Of a stretch of 64,000 bases of DNA, positions 35,315-43,565 are shown piece after piece. This DNA is from Pseudothioglobus sp905182815 (GTDB lineage Bacteria > Pseudomonadota > Gammaproteobacteria > PS1 > Pseudothioglobaceae): positions 558,001 to 622,000 of the forward strand of contig NZ_CP159805.1 in NCBI RefSeq assembly GCF_048087625.1, read 5' to 3'. Made by a program: the position numbers and the translations under genes. Position 1 is the first letter of the stretch; each line of letters begins with the position of its first letter. Under the pieces are notes generated by a model. That model had not been told where the DNA came from. It was given only the letters and a program-made list of their open reading frames with translations, and did not search any database.

Positions 35315-36052
35315 ATGTGGAAATGGATTCAAAGACAGTCTTCTCCTAAAATTTTTTACCAAACCTGCTCCAACTTAACCCCTTGGTTTTTTTGGCCATT
35401 TATTGGTTTTTTAGTTATTGGTCTATACTGGGCGCTTATCGTTTCTCCTGCCGATTATCAACAAGGAGATGGCTACAGAATTATTTTTATTCATGTACCT
35501 AGTGCGATTTTATCAATGATGGTTTATGCAATTATGGCTATTGCTGGAGGTATTGGACTTATCTGGCAGATTAAGATGGCTGAAGTAGTTGCAAAGGTTT
35601 CAGCCCCTATTGGTGCTGCCTTTACAATTATTGCATTAGTGACAGGAGCTGTCTGGGGAAAGCCAATGTGGGGAGCTTGGTGGGTTTGGGATGCAAGGCT
35701 AACCTCAGAGCTTATCTTGCTTTTTTTATATTTGGCTTATATGTCTCTAAATAATGCGTTTGATAACCCACGAACTGCGGCTAAATCAAGCTCAATCCTA
35801 GCGTTAGTTGGTTTGGTAAATTTACCCATTATTCATTACTCAGTTAAATGGTGGAATACACTTCACCAGGGTTACTCAGTTGGTACTGGTGGTTTAAAAG
35901 ATCCTGATATGCAAATTGCTCTAGCGCTAATGTTCATTGCCTCTATATTCCTTTATGCATTATTAGTGGCTATTAAAGCTAGAACTGAAGTTTTAATTCG
36001 TGAGCAAAATTCGCGGTGGGTTCAAGAAGAAGTTACTGGAGCAGTCTCATGA
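35315..36052 (+). CDS. ccmC: Heme exporter permease CcmC
   Basis: 245 aa, six membrane helices. The tryptophan-rich periplasmic motif WGAWWVWDARLTSELILL is the heme-handling domain; nearby FIHVPSAI and the later IHYSVKWWNTLHQG give the axial histidines. It loads heme onto CcmE for cytochrome c maturation. ccmA and ccmB are not visible. It overlaps ccmD by four bases. Confidence 0.96.
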   Translation: MWKWIQRQSSPKIFYQTCSNLTPWFFWPFIGFLVIGLYWALIVSPADYQQGDGYRIIFIHVPSAILSMMVYAIMAIAGGIGLIWQIKMAEVVAKVSAPIGAAFTIIALVTGAVWGKPMWGAWWVWDARLTSELILLFLYLAYMSLNNAFDNPRTAAKSSSILALVGLVNLPIIHYSVKWWNTLHQGYSVGTGGLKDPDMQIALALMFIASIFLYALLVAIKARTEVLIREQNSRWVQEEVTGAVS

Positions 36053-36216
36053 CAATGGTAGAGTATTTTTCCTTTCTTCCTTATGGTAAATATGCATTTT
36101 ATGTGTGGCTAGCATATGGCGTGTCTGCTATAACAGTTATTACTCTGTTCTTAAGTGCGAATAGGAATCATAAAAAAGCCTTAATCAATCTACAAAATAA
36201 GTATTCAAGAAAATAA
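36049..36216 (+). CDS. ccmD: Heme exporter small subunit CcmD
   Basis: 55 aa from the ATG at 36049, which overlaps the ccmC stop. One membrane helix (about residues 14-34), with YFSFLPYGKYAFYVWLAYGV before and inside it, is followed by a positively charged tail. This is the usual CcmD layout, and the place between ccmC and ccmE is decisive. CcmD releases holo-CcmE from CcmC. Shares one base with ccmE. Confidence 0.9.
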   Translation: MTMVEYFSFLPYGKYAFYVWLAYGVSAITVITLFLSANRNHKKALINLQNKYSRK

Positions 36217-36674
36217 TGACTCGAAGACAAAATCGTATGCTTCTTGTTGCACTTCTTTTATTTGGCGTGTTTTCAGCTGGCTATTTAGGAATCAAAGCGT
36301 TTAATGAAAATCTTTTATATTTCTATACGCCAACTGATGTAGCTAATGGGAAGGCGCCAATTGGAAAAAGTTTTAGAGTGGGTGGGCTCGTTGAAAAAGA
36401 TAGTGTTCAAAGACGAGACATGATGGTAAGCTTTGTTGTGACAGATAATAATAAATCAATTGAAGTAAACTATCAAGGCATTCTGCCTGATCTTTTTAGA
36501 GAGGGGCAGGGGGTTGTTACGAGTGGATCATTGACTTCAAAGTGCGTTAAAAATTTGCTTGATAAGGAATGCAAATATACATTTCTAGCGACAGATGTAT
36601 TGGCTAAGCACGATGAAAACTATATGCCGCCTGAAGTTGCCGCCGCATTACAATCGATTGAGGCAAAAGAATGA
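36216..36674 (+). CDS. ccmE: Cytochrome c maturation heme chaperone CcmE
   Basis: 152 aa, an N-terminal membrane anchor and periplasmic beta-barrel. The heme is bound covalently by His132 in LAKHDENYMPPE, with Tyr136 four residues on. PIGKSFRVGGLVE is also typical. It overlaps ccmG by four bases. Confidence 0.97.
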   Translation: MTRRQNRMLLVALLLFGVFSAGYLGIKAFNENLLYFYTPTDVANGKAPIGKSFRVGGLVEKDSVQRRDMMVSFVVTDNNKSIEVNYQGILPDLFREGQGVVTSGSLTSKCVKNLLDKECKYTFLATDVLAKHDENYMPPEVAAALQSIEAKE

Positions 36675-37192
36675 AAAAACTAATTCCATTAATTGTATTT
36701 ATTATTATTGCAGTGTTTTTGTTTTTGAGTCTTAATTCAGATCCAAGCAAACTGCCTTCTCCACTTCTAGGAAAAATGTTTCCCAGTATTCAAGGTAAAG
36801 ATTTTTACACAGATGAGACTATTGAAGTTTCAGATCTGCTAGCTAGTAATATGACTTTAGTAAATGTTTGGGCTTCATGGTGCACTACCTGTCGAAAAGA
36901 GCATCAAATGATTATGAATATTGCTGAAAATACAGACTTACAAATGATAGGTATTGACTACAAAGACACCAGGGAAAATGGTGCAAAGTATTTAGAAATT
37001 ATGGGCAATCCTTTTGATGAAATTATATTTGATCCAACTGGTAAGATTGGAATGGATCTTGGAGTTTATGCAACGCCTGAGACTTTCTTAGTTAATGAAG
37101 AAGGCGTTATTCTGTATAAGCATATTGGTGAAATTGACCAAAATGTTTGGGATGAAAAATTTGCTATTCACTTGAAATCCATTGAAAGTTAA
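36671..37192 (+). CDS. ccmG: Thiol:disulfide interchange protein CcmG/DsbE
   Basis: 173 aa periplasmic thioredoxin-like protein with an N-terminal anchor. The active site is WASWCTTC (Cys71 and Cys74), and the cis-proline segment is YATPETFLV. It reduces apocytochrome c cysteines before heme attachment. ccmF and ccmH, often next in order, are not here: hupB follows instead. Confidence 0.95.
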   Translation: MKKLIPLIVFIIIAVFLFLSLNSDPSKLPSPLLGKMFPSIQGKDFYTDETIEVSDLLASNMTLVNVWASWCTTCRKEHQMIMNIAENTDLQMIGIDYKDTRENGAKYLEIMGNPFDEIIFDPTGKIGMDLGVYATPETFLVNEEGVILYKHIGEIDQNVWDEKFAIHLKSIES

Positions 37193-37207
37193 AGTATTTT
37201 TATGAAA

Positions 37208-37224
37208 ATTGCATATTATGCAAT
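37208..37224. promoter_or_regulatory. 17-base perfect palindrome upstream of the HU gene
   Basis: ATTGCATATTATGCAAT has eight-base arms around a central T. It ends 31 bases before the -35 box of the HU promoter and 16 bases after the ccmG stop. The position suits an activator or repressor site. No known consensus is claimed. Confidence 0.5.
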
Positions 37225-37255
37225 ATTTTATTTGTATTTTATTGCTAGATATGGC

Positions 37256-37283
37256 TTGAGACAGGGGTTTAATGATGTATAAT
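37256..37283 (+). promoter_or_regulatory. Sigma-70-type promoter for the HU gene
   Basis: TTGAGA (37256-37261) and a consensus TATAAT (37278-37283) are separated by 16 bases. They lie 67 bases before the HU start codon, whose ribosome site is in AAGGATT. Confidence 0.75.
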
Positions 37284-37349
37284 CCATTTTGAACGCCATA
37301 ATATATTTTGGTTTTTGTTAAATTTATAAACATATAAGGATTATGAAAA

Positions 37350-37622
37350 ATGAATAAATCAGATTTAGTTTCAGCCATTGCTGACAACTCAGGTTTATCT
37401 AAGGCAGACGCAGCTCGCGCTTTAGATGCAACAACTAGCGCTATTACTGGTGCATTAGCAAAAGGCGATTCAGTTGCTATTACAGGTTTTGGTAGTTTCC
37501 TAGTTAGAGCGCGTGCAGCTCGAAGTGGCCGTAACCCACAAACAGGTGCTACGATTCAAATTAAAGCTTCAAATGCTCCAGCATTTAAAGCAGGCAAATT
37601 ATTAAAGGAATCTGTTAACTAG
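37350..37622 (+). CDS. hup: Histone-like DNA-binding protein HU
   Basis: 90 aa, the exact HU length. MNKSDLVSAIA at the start, GFGSFLVRARAARSGRNPQTG in the DNA-binding arm and the C-terminal PAFKAGKLLKESVN are diagnostic. It compacts and bends DNA in the nucleoid. It has its own promoter and terminator, so it is monocistronic. Confidence 0.96.
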   Translation: MNKSDLVSAIADNSGLSKADAARALDATTSAITGALAKGDSVAITGFGSFLVRARAARSGRNPQTGATIQIKASNAPAFKAGKLLKESVN

Positions 37623-37644
37623 ATAGATTTTTGTCAGTATAATA

Positions 37645-37679
37645 TGCCCGATTCCTGAAGTGATTCGGGCATTTTTTTT
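37645..37679 (+). terminator. Intrinsic terminator of the HU gene
   Basis: TGCCCGA (37645-37651) pairs with TCGGGCA (37665-37671), followed by eight T residues. It sits between HU and the tRNA genes and ends one base before the tRNA-Val acceptor stem. Confidence 0.88.
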
Positions 37680-37755
37680 GGGCGCTTAGCTCAGTTGGGA
37701 GAGCATCGCCCTTACAAGGCGAGGGTCACAAGTTCAAGTCTTGTAGCGCCCACCA
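37680..37755 (+). tRNA. tRNA-Val (anticodon TAC)
   Basis: Acceptor stem GGGCGCT (37680-37686) pairs with AGCGCCC (37745-37751), then A and an encoded CCA. The D arm is GCTCAGTTGGGAGAGC. The anticodon arm TCGCC-CTTACAA-GGCGA gives anticodon TAC. The T arm has TTCAAGT. Seven bases separate it from tRNA-Asp. Confidence 0.98.
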
Positions 37756-37762
37756 AAAAATT

Positions 37763-37839
37763 GGAGCGGTAGTTCAGTTGGTTAGAACGCCTGCCTGTCA
37801 CGCAGGAGGTCGCGGGTTCGACCCCCGTCCGCTCCGCCA
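37763..37839 (+). tRNA. tRNA-Asp (anticodon GTC)
   Basis: Acceptor GGAGCGG pairs with CCGCTCC (37829-37835), discriminator G, encoded CCA. Anticodon arm CCTGC-CTGTCAC-GCAGG gives GTC. The T arm TTCGACC is canonical. A T-rich run follows immediately and may end the two-tRNA transcript. Confidence 0.98.
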
Positions 37840-37922
37840 TTTTTTAATAGATTACAAGCTCTAATTACTTTGAGTAAATTGTGTGAAAATGGCATTCAAT
37901 TAAAACATAGATTCGAATTCCA

Positions 37923-39287
37923 ATGAATGCTGATTTCAGTAAAGATAATGACGCTCTTAATGGCGAGATTTTCCCTACGTTCGTTAGGTATCTGATTCCT
38001 TCTGTTCTCGGCTTAATTGCCATGACATCTTCCTCATTGGTGGACGGCATTTTTATTGGAAACTATGTGGGTATTACTGCTCTAGCTGCAGTTAATCTTA
38101 TTATTCCAATAATTACTCTGCTATTCGGCGTTAGTATGATGATGTCGATTGGTGGCTCAGTTCGAGGTGGAAAATATCTTGGCGAGGGAAATAAGTCAGC
38201 TGCATCTTCAATCTTCAGTAAGTCACTCATTTTTATGACTCTCTATGGTATTGCGTCTATTACTCTGACCTTAGTATTTGAAGGGCAGATATTTGCGAGT
38301 CTTGGTGCTACTAAAGAGCTGTTTCCAGTGATGAGTGAGTATTACCGCATCATCATGCCATTTGTCATTTTTCAGTTGATTATTATCCCTCTGTATTTCT
38401 TTATCCGTTTGGATGGCTTGCCAAATCTTGCGGCCATTGCGCTCGGAGTTGGTGCAGTAGTTAATATCGCACTCGACTATTTATTTATTGCAGTTTATGA
38501 TTGGGGATTAGCTGGCGCAGCGTGGGCAACAGGTATATCAGAAGTTTTATCGCTATTAGTTATTCTGTTTTATTTTTTCATGCCAGAGAGGACCTTAAGT
38601 TTTAGTTTTCGACAGAACAAATGGATGGAAGTATTTCAGGCAGCATACAACGGCATTTCTGAATTTATTAATGAAGTTTCTGGCGCTATTATTGCCTTTA
38701 TTTTTAACTGGATGCTTATTCAGAGGGCTGGAGTTGATGGCGTTGCTGCGATTACTGTTGTAAACTATATGTTGATGACAGGCTTTATGATGTTCTTTGC
38801 CATCGAGGACACAAGTCAGGTGATGATTTCTCAAAATTATGGAGCTCAAAATGCACAGCGCACTCGAGCCTTTCTTAAAACTGCTTGCGTTATAGTTGCC
38901 TTATTAAGTTTATTTTTTATAACTATATTGCTTACAGCAAGTGAGCCTTTGATTTATCTATTTGTTAATGAGAAGGATAGCGATCAGACTGTAGCATTGG
39001 CTTTGGAATTTGTGACTTATGTTTGGCCAATTTTTATTTTTGCTGGCTTTAATATGATGATAACTGGCTACTTAACGGCTATTCATTTGCCTTTTCAGTC
39101 TGCGCTTCTAGCTATGAGTCGGGGATTGATTCTTCCAACTGGTCTTTTAATACTTTTTTATAGCTTACTATCCGATTTCCGTTTTATTGCCGCTCTTTCA
39201 ATTGCGGAAGGTGTTGCTTTTATCCTTGCTATAGCTCTATTCCTTCGATACAGTCCTCAAAAAGCAATCTCAGCTCCCAGAGGTTAA
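37923..39287 (+). CDS. MATE-family multidrug/cation efflux transporter
   Basis: 454 aa with twelve predicted membrane helices in two halves. Family features include PSVLGLIAMTSSSLVDGIFIGNYVG near the N-terminus (motif given in part), the GLPNLAA region, and a second-half GVDGVAAITVVNYM. It exports organic cations in exchange for Na+ or H+. The MepA/DinF-like subtype is not resolved. Monocistronic, downstream of the tRNA pair. Confidence 0.88.
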   Translation: MNADFSKDNDALNGEIFPTFVRYLIPSVLGLIAMTSSSLVDGIFIGNYVGITALAAVNLIIPIITLLFGVSMMMSIGGSVRGGKYLGEGNKSAASSIFSKSLIFMTLYGIASITLTLVFEGQIFASLGATKELFPVMSEYYRIIMPFVIFQLIIIPLYFFIRLDGLPNLAAIALGVGAVVNIALDYLFIAVYDWGLAGAAWATGISEVLSLLVILFYFFMPERTLSFSFRQNKWMEVFQAAYNGISEFINEVSGAIIAFIFNWMLIQRAGVDGVAAITVVNYMLMTGFMMFFAIEDTSQVMISQNYGAQNAQRTRAFLKTACVIVALLSLFFITILLTASEPLIYLFVNEKDSDQTVALALEFVTYVWPIFIFAGFNMMITGYLTAIHLPFQSALLAMSRGLILPTGLLILFYSLLSDFRFIAALSIAEGVAFILAIALFLRYSPQKAISAPRG

Positions 39288-39318
39288 GTATTTGAAAAGA
39301 GTTTAGACTTTGTTCAGA

Positions 39319-39348
39319 TTTATCTAAATAGTCATCTTTATCTAAATA
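39319..39348. repeat. Two direct copies of TTTATCTAAATA
   Basis: Exact 12-base copies at 39319-39330 and 39337-39348 (18-base period), 50 to 79 bases upstream of the secreted-protein gene at 39398. Possible regulator binding site; too short for certainty. Confidence 0.35.
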
Positions 39349-39397
39349 ACTCCTAATCTTCATCTATCATTTATATGTTCCATTTAGAATAATCACT

Positions 39398-40171
39398 ATG
39401 AAAAATAAACTACTATTATTATTGTCTTCTCTAATACTCTCATTTAATGCTTATGGTGAGTGGACAACTGTTCTGCCAGGTAATAATTCCTCTTTATATA
39501 TCGACTTTACAACACTGGAAGAGCGAGAAGGCTTCATTTATTGGCTTTATATGGATTCATGGACTGATGGGAGTGCTAAATCTAATGCTCAGGGTGATTG
39601 CAATTTAAAGGGGTTTAAAGTTAATAAAAGAGTTAATTTTTCAATGCCTATGGGAGAGGGTGAAGGCATTGAAAATAATATGATTAGTTCTTGGGAATAC
39701 TATGAGCCAAACACTGGTTATGAAATCTTATTAAATTTCATATGTCAAATGTCAAAGCTAAATCCTGAAGAACAAGCAATTCGTATTGAGGCATTAACAA
39801 AAAGAAATGAAGAGTTTGAAAGACAAAGGAACAGCCTTAATAAAGATTCTGAAGTAGAACAAAGCTCATCTCAAATGAGTACTTTAAAGTCACCCTACAT
39901 TAAGAGTGTTGAAGCAAATATAAAACAATTTTGGCGCTATGAAGGTGCAGAAGACAGTTGGAGTTGCGATGTTCTAATTAATCAAGCTGAGAATGGTGCT
40001 GTAGAGAGCGTAAAAATTCTAGGGTGTGCTTTACCTTTAATTTCAAAAAGCAATGCACAAGAATTTGGGGCGTCCATCAGAAGAGCAGTCTTCAAATCAT
40101 CGCCTCTTCCACTTCCTCTAGATGAGAGAGCATTTGATAGAGAGATTGTATTTAAATTTAATGTTAAATAA
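39398..40171 (+). CDS. Secreted protein with TolA-C/TonB-C-like domain
   Basis: 257 aa with a cleaved-type signal peptide (MKNKLLLLLSSLILSFNAYG). Residues about 21-115 form a beta domain resembling small surface-protein-E-type modules (WTTVLPGNNSSLYIDF). A charged helical linker follows. Residues about 168-257 resemble the TolA C-terminal domain: IKQFWRYEG, WSCDVLINQ, SSPLPLPLDERAFDREI and FKFNV. A shorter paralogue of the last domain lies at 59940-60365. It lacks a membrane anchor and Tol neighbours, so it is not TolA itself. Periplasmic, function unknown. Confidence 0.75.
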   Translation: MKNKLLLLLSSLILSFNAYGEWTTVLPGNNSSLYIDFTTLEEREGFIYWLYMDSWTDGSAKSNAQGDCNLKGFKVNKRVNFSMPMGEGEGIENNMISSWEYYEPNTGYEILLNFICQMSKLNPEEQAIRIEALTKRNEEFERQRNSLNKDSEVEQSSSQMSTLKSPYIKSVEANIKQFWRYEGAEDSWSCDVLINQAENGAVESVKILGCALPLISKSNAQEFGASIRRAVFKSSPLPLPLDERAFDREIVFKFNVK

Positions 40172-40233
40172 TCTTTAATCGCTTATTCATCAAGTGAAAG
40201 TAAGCTTCTAATTCGTTTGTCTGAACTGGTTTA

Positions 40234-40779
40234 TTAAGTTAGTTTAGGCTTGGTTAGGAAAGTTTTTAAGGCAAGTATTATTCCAACAAGGATGATCAAC
40301 CAAGTCAGGCCTGACATTGTCAATTTAAATATGTTAAGTCCAGAGCCCAATGAAACCAGTGTTTCAGATATTGCGCCTGAATTTGAATAAGTTTTTAACA
40401 TCAATAATTCAAGAAAATTCTCAGACCAATCGGCGATCATACCAAGGACAGTAGGAGCTACTAATAATAGACGCTTGCTTTTAAAGAAATACACAATCCA
40501 AGAGCCAAACATCGCAGTAGAAATAACGGCAAAAATTACGTCCCAAAACTTAAGGAATTGGCTATAGCAAAAAAGTTGAGCCTGGTCCCTTGCCTGAAAA
40601 AAACCTTGAACCATCTCTATATTATAATTAGCAAGACCAAGTGATTTTATCCCAATATCTATGCTGAAGCAGCTACTTAGAGGCACCCAAACAAATGATA
40701 TGTACAAGATAAATACTAAAGTAAATCCTATAGCAAAATATAGATTTTTGTGATTCTTTGGATTAATTATTTTGTTCAT
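40234..40779 (-). CDS. Four-helix membrane protein, unknown
   Basis: 181 aa. Four predicted membrane helices, near residues 14-32, 75-93, 99-117 and 148-171. A Cys-containing periplasmic loop (SSCFSIDIG) and an acidic stretch DWSENFLELLML sit before the last helix. I do not recognise a family. It is a single gene, convergent with the upstream secreted protein gene and followed by 213 bases of AT-rich, featureless sequence before the next gene. Confidence 0.65.
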   Translation of the reverse strand: MNKIINPKNHKNLYFAIGFTLVFILYISFVWVPLSSCFSIDIGIKSLGLANYNIEMVQGFFQARDQAQLFCYSQFLKFWDVIFAVISTAMFGSWIVYFFKSKRLLLVAPTVLGMIADWSENFLELLMLKTYSNSGAISETLVSLGSGLNIFKLTMSGLTWLIILVGIILALKTFLTKPKLT

Positions 40780-40994
40780 ATTCTTACCTATTAATGAGAA
40801 TAGTTAATGTCAGCGCTCAATCTGACTTAAGGTAAATATACGCTATAACAATCTCAAATTTTTAATTTTTAGACACTATCAGAGGACATTAATCTGAGTA
40901 ATCAACAATAACTTATTTCTCAAAAATTAAACTAAATTTTAAATCTAGTCCAAGTTGGCATATAATCCTATTTTTTCTAGGAAAGACTTGAGTG

Positions 40995-41225
40995 ATGCGA
41001 TTTGCTAAATATGAACAACAGTTGAAGTGGTTAGCATTATTCCTAGGCATTCTCAGTACAATTGCAATTATCAATGACTTGTATCCTTACACAATGTTTA
41101 TTGGACTTCCTTTTTGCTTAATCTGGGTTTACTGTGCTTGGCTTCATACTGAAAAACAACTGAAATGGATTAATATAATCTTTACTGGGCTTTATACATA
41201 CGGCATAGCTAATTATTATTTCTAG
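40995..41225 (+). CDS. Small two- to three-helix membrane protein, unknown
   Basis: 76 aa from ATG at 40995 (a GTG directly upstream at 40992 is also possible). It has hydrophobic segments at about 14-30, 34-50 and 58-74 separated by short charged turns (HTEKQLKWIN). I recognise no family. A convergent-gene hairpin lies just downstream. Real coding is supported by a plausible start and amphipathic pattern only. Confidence 0.55.
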   Translation: MRFAKYEQQLKWLALFLGILSTIAIINDLYPYTMFIGLPFCLIWVYCAWLHTEKQLKWINIIFTGLYTYGIANYYF

Positions 41226-41233
41226 CATTGACA

Positions 41234-41266
41234 AATTTCCCCCTAGCTATAAGTTAGAGGGAAATT
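41234..41266. terminator. Hairpin between convergent genes
   Basis: AATTTCCCCCTA (41234-41245) pairs with TAGAGGGAAATT (41255-41266), 11 of 12 positions matching. No long U-tract follows on either strand, so termination strength is uncertain. It lies between the ends of two convergent genes. Confidence 0.5.
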
Positions 41267-41287
41267 CGATGTTAATTAGGCTTAAAC

Positions 41288-42295
41288 TTATTCTACTATC
41301 TTCACAATAACTTTCCCTTTGGCACGACCTGTTGATAGATACTCAAGCGCTTGGATGCTACTCTTAAAATCATACGTTTTGTCTATCACTGGCTTGATTA
41401 AGCCAGACTCATATAATTGCGCTATCTTTTTCAGCTGAGCGCCACTCGATGACATGAATAGAAACCGATACATTGCGTTCATTTTTGCAGCCGCCTTGGT
41501 AACTTTTCTAGCTTGAAAAGCTAAAATTAAACGTACAAACTTGTTTAGGCCAAACTGTTTTGCAGTAATGCTATCAAGAGCTCCTGATATAGATACTACC
41601 CGACCACCATCTTTTAAAACTTTAAATGCGTTAAGTGTGTGTTCGCCTCCCAAAGTATCAAACACAACATCAAACTTAGCACCTTCATCAAGGTAGTTGT
41701 GTTTGGTGTAATCAATAACCTTATCTGCACCTAAATCCTTCACCAATTTAACATTTTTAGTGCTTGTGGTAGAGGTCACATTTGCCCCTAGATGTTTTGC
41801 CAGTTGAATGGCAATAGTGCCAACCCCTCCAGATCCAGCGTGTATTAAAATACTTTCTCCAGAAGATAGTTTTGCCACATCTACAAGCGCCTGATATGAG
41901 GTAAGACCAGCCAAAGGTATACTAGCTGATTCATTAAAGCTAAGATTTGAAGGAATGAGGGCAGCGTCGTTGTCATTTGAAATCACATACTCTGCCATAG
42001 TTCCAACAAAGTCCTCTGCTATTCTTGAATATACTTTATCTCCAGCTTTGAAGTTTTTTACATTTTTCCCAACTTTTTCAACAATACCGCTGACATCTCT
42101 TCCAATGCCCTTGGGAAATTGTATCTTTCCCATAGCCTTAAAGTCACCTCTAAGAATCTTATAATCAATTGGATTAAAGCTTGCAGAATGAGTTTTAATA
42201 AGTATTTGATTTTTACCAAAATTAGGAATAGACACTTCTTGCACTTTTAAGCTTGTGCTTGCATCGCCATATTTTGTCATCATTAGTGATTTCAT
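41288..42295 (-). CDS. Zinc-independent quinone oxidoreductase-like MDR enzyme
   Basis: 335 aa medium-chain dehydrogenase/reductase. N-terminal GroES-like domain, then the NADP-binding GSGGVGTIAIQLAKHLGANV and VFDTLGGEH. The zinc-ligand cysteines of classical alcohol dehydrogenases are absent. It probably reduces quinones or reactive enals with NADPH. It is divergent from an HxlR regulator across 109 bases with a palindrome, a common arrangement for stress-induced reductases. Confidence 0.88.
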   Translation of the reverse strand: MKSLMMTKYGDASTSLKVQEVSIPNFGKNQILIKTHSASFNPIDYKILRGDFKAMGKIQFPKGIGRDVSGIVEKVGKNVKNFKAGDKVYSRIAEDFVGTMAEYVISNDNDAALIPSNLSFNESASIPLAGLTSYQALVDVAKLSSGESILIHAGSGGVGTIAIQLAKHLGANVTSTTSTKNVKLVKDLGADKVIDYTKHNYLDEGAKFDVVFDTLGGEHTLNAFKVLKDGGRVVSISGALDSITAKQFGLNKFVRLILAFQARKVTKAAAKMNAMYRFLFMSSSGAQLKKIAQLYESGLIKPVIDKTYDFKSSIQALEYLSTGRAKGKVIVKIVE

Positions 42296-42344
42296 TTTTT
42301 ATACCCTTATGTGTTGAATAAATTGTAAGATAGGTATTTTAGTG

Positions 42345-42361
42345 GTATATTACAAATATAC
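42345..42361. promoter_or_regulatory. Palindromic operator candidate for HxlR regulator
   Basis: GTATATT-ACA-AATATAC is a perfect seven-base-arm palindrome, midway between the two divergent start codons (42295 and 42405). HxlR dimers bind such AT-rich palindromes. Confidence 0.65.
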
Positions 42362-42404
42362 AAGTACACATATTTTTAATACTACTATATAAAATCATAC
42401 TAAT

Positions 42405-42710
42405 ATGAGTAAAAATATAAATAATGAATCTCCTACAACCGTTGCTATCAAGTTAATTGGTGGCAAATGGAAGCTTTGTATTCTATGGCATTTATCACAA
42501 AAAAAAATGCGTTTTGGTGAACTTCAAAGATCAATTGGGGGCATTACTCAGCAAATGCTTTCTAAGCAATTGAAGGAGATGGCAGAAGACAATCTTGTTA
42601 ATCGTAAGGTTTATGAGGTTATCCCTCCAAAAGTAGAGTACTCATTAACCTCTTATGGAAAGTCGGGTATTCCAGTACTTACAAATCTTTGTGAATGGGC
42701 GAATAAATAA
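42405..42710 (+). CDS. HxlR-family winged-helix regulator
   Basis: 101 aa, the usual length. LIGGKWKLCILWHLS, MRFGELQRSIGGITQQMLSKQL and the wing sequence VEYSLTSYGKS are the HxlR signature. No cysteine precedes the HTH core near the N-terminus, where redox-sensing HxlR proteins often have one; Cys25 lies within helix two. Likely senses electrophiles or aldehydes and controls the divergent oxidoreductase. Confidence 0.92.
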   Translation: MSKNINNESPTTVAIKLIGGKWKLCILWHLSQKKMRFGELQRSIGGITQQMLSKQLKEMAEDNLVNRKVYEVIPPKVEYSLTSYGKSGIPVLTNLCEWANK

Positions 42711-42774
42711 CCCATCTAAAAGGTCTAGGCTTTAGTGGTGATAATTTGGTTTGTGCTGATTTAGGTAGCAATAA

Positions 42775-42797
42775 CCTTCCTTAATAAATAAGGAAGG
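42775..42797. terminator. Hairpin between HxlR and DoxX genes
   Basis: CCTTCCTTA (42775-42783) and TAAGGAAGG (42789-42797) form a perfect nine-base-pair stem with a five-base loop. It is shared by the convergent ends of two genes. T-richness after the stem is modest on both strands. Confidence 0.6.
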
Positions 42798-42813
42798 CTA
42801 ATAAAAAAACTAA

Positions 42814-43179
42814 TTAACTCTTTGCAGAATCGCCTAACTGATCTCTATAAAAATAAAGAATATAGGCAGCTAAAACCCCAAGTATGACAGGTGCAAATGC
42901 TCCAGGCATGCTTAACACAATGTGAGTAATAAAACCTCCAATCATGGTGCATACAAGAAGTGCCGCTCCAAAAACTTGTTTGTTTGGAAGCCATATCAAT
43001 ACAACTGCAGTAACTTCGATTAAACCTGTTACATACCTGAACCATTGACCCCACCCGATCATCTCATACATACCAACCATTTGCGCATCGCCCATAATTT
43101 TAAACGCGCCTGCACTTAAAAAGGCCAGCGACAAAAGAATTTTTACAAGCGGTATTAAATATTTATTTAATTTATTCAT
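42814..43179 (-). CDS. DoxX-family membrane protein
   Basis: 121 aa, four membrane helices. LLSLAFLSAGAFKIMG, GWGQWFRYVTGLIEV and the later HIVLSMPGAFAPVILGVLAAY match DoxX/DoxD-like proteins. Some members associate with thiol or redox stress systems. It is the last gene of a three-gene unit with a DUF3764-like protein and a Cys-rich small protein, divergent from a LysR regulator. Confidence 0.85.
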   Translation of the reverse strand: MNKLNKYLIPLVKILLSLAFLSAGAFKIMGDAQMVGMYEMIGWGQWFRYVTGLIEVTAVVLIWLPNKQVFGAALLVCTMIGGFITHIVLSMPGAFAPVILGVLAAYILYFYRDQLGDSAKS

Positions 43180-43201
43180 AATTTACTCCTATGATTTATA
43201 G

Positions 43202-43223
43202 AAAAAACTCTCTAAAAAGAGAG
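43202..43223 (-). terminator. Intrinsic terminator before doxX
   Basis: On the minus strand CTCTCT (43223-43218) pairs with AGAGAG (43213-43208) and six U residues follow (43207-43202). It lies between the 43248 stop and the 43179 start, so doxX may be expressed at a lower level than the genes before it. Confidence 0.7.
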
Positions 43224-43247
43224 CCGTGTTATTTTTGATTAGTGCCT

Positions 43248-43511
43248 TTATTCAACCAGTGATGTGATTTTTAACGAAGCGTGATTAACGCCAGCATTCT
43301 TTCTACTTTCAATCATATTAGGCTCTTTTAATTGCTTATCCTCGATTGAATTCATTTCGACAACTGTATATACATTACTTTCATTGCCCTTTTCATGACC
43401 GTAGGCTAAAACTTTAACGTTATTTTTTTGTCTCGTAGCCTCATTAGATTCGAATGCTTTCTTCCAGACCTCATAACCTTTAGTCACTTCAAAGTTTGAT
43501 ATTACTTTCAT
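43248..43511 (-). CDS. DUF3764-like small protein
   Basis: 87 aa, soluble. EVTKGYEVWKKAFESNE at the start and YTVVEMNSIEDKQLKEP mid-chain resemble the DUF3764/antibiotic-monooxygenase-like (ABM) alpha-beta fold. No active-site residue can be named. It sits between the Cys-rich small protein and doxX, suggesting a shared stress response. Confidence 0.65.
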   Translation of the reverse strand: MKVISNFEVTKGYEVWKKAFESNEATRQKNNVKVLAYGHEKGNESNVYTVVEMNSIEDKQLKEPNMIESRKNAGVNHASLKITSLVE

Positions 43512-43533
43512 ATATCCCCTAATTTTTTATTAA

Positions 43534-43553
43534 TAGCCCTCAAAAGAGGGCTA
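43534..43553 (-). terminator. Hairpin between Cys-rich gene and DUF3764-like gene
   Basis: TAGCCCTC (43534-43541) and GAGGGCTA (43546-43553) form an eight-base-pair stem with loop AAAA. The minus-strand sequence after it is A-rich, so it may protect RNA ends or partially terminate. Confidence 0.45.
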
Positions 43554-43565
43554 CACTATATTTAC

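Noticed and set aside
37680..37839. tRNA pair as an integration hotspot
   Set aside because: No integrase gene and no repeated tRNA 3' end was found downstream.
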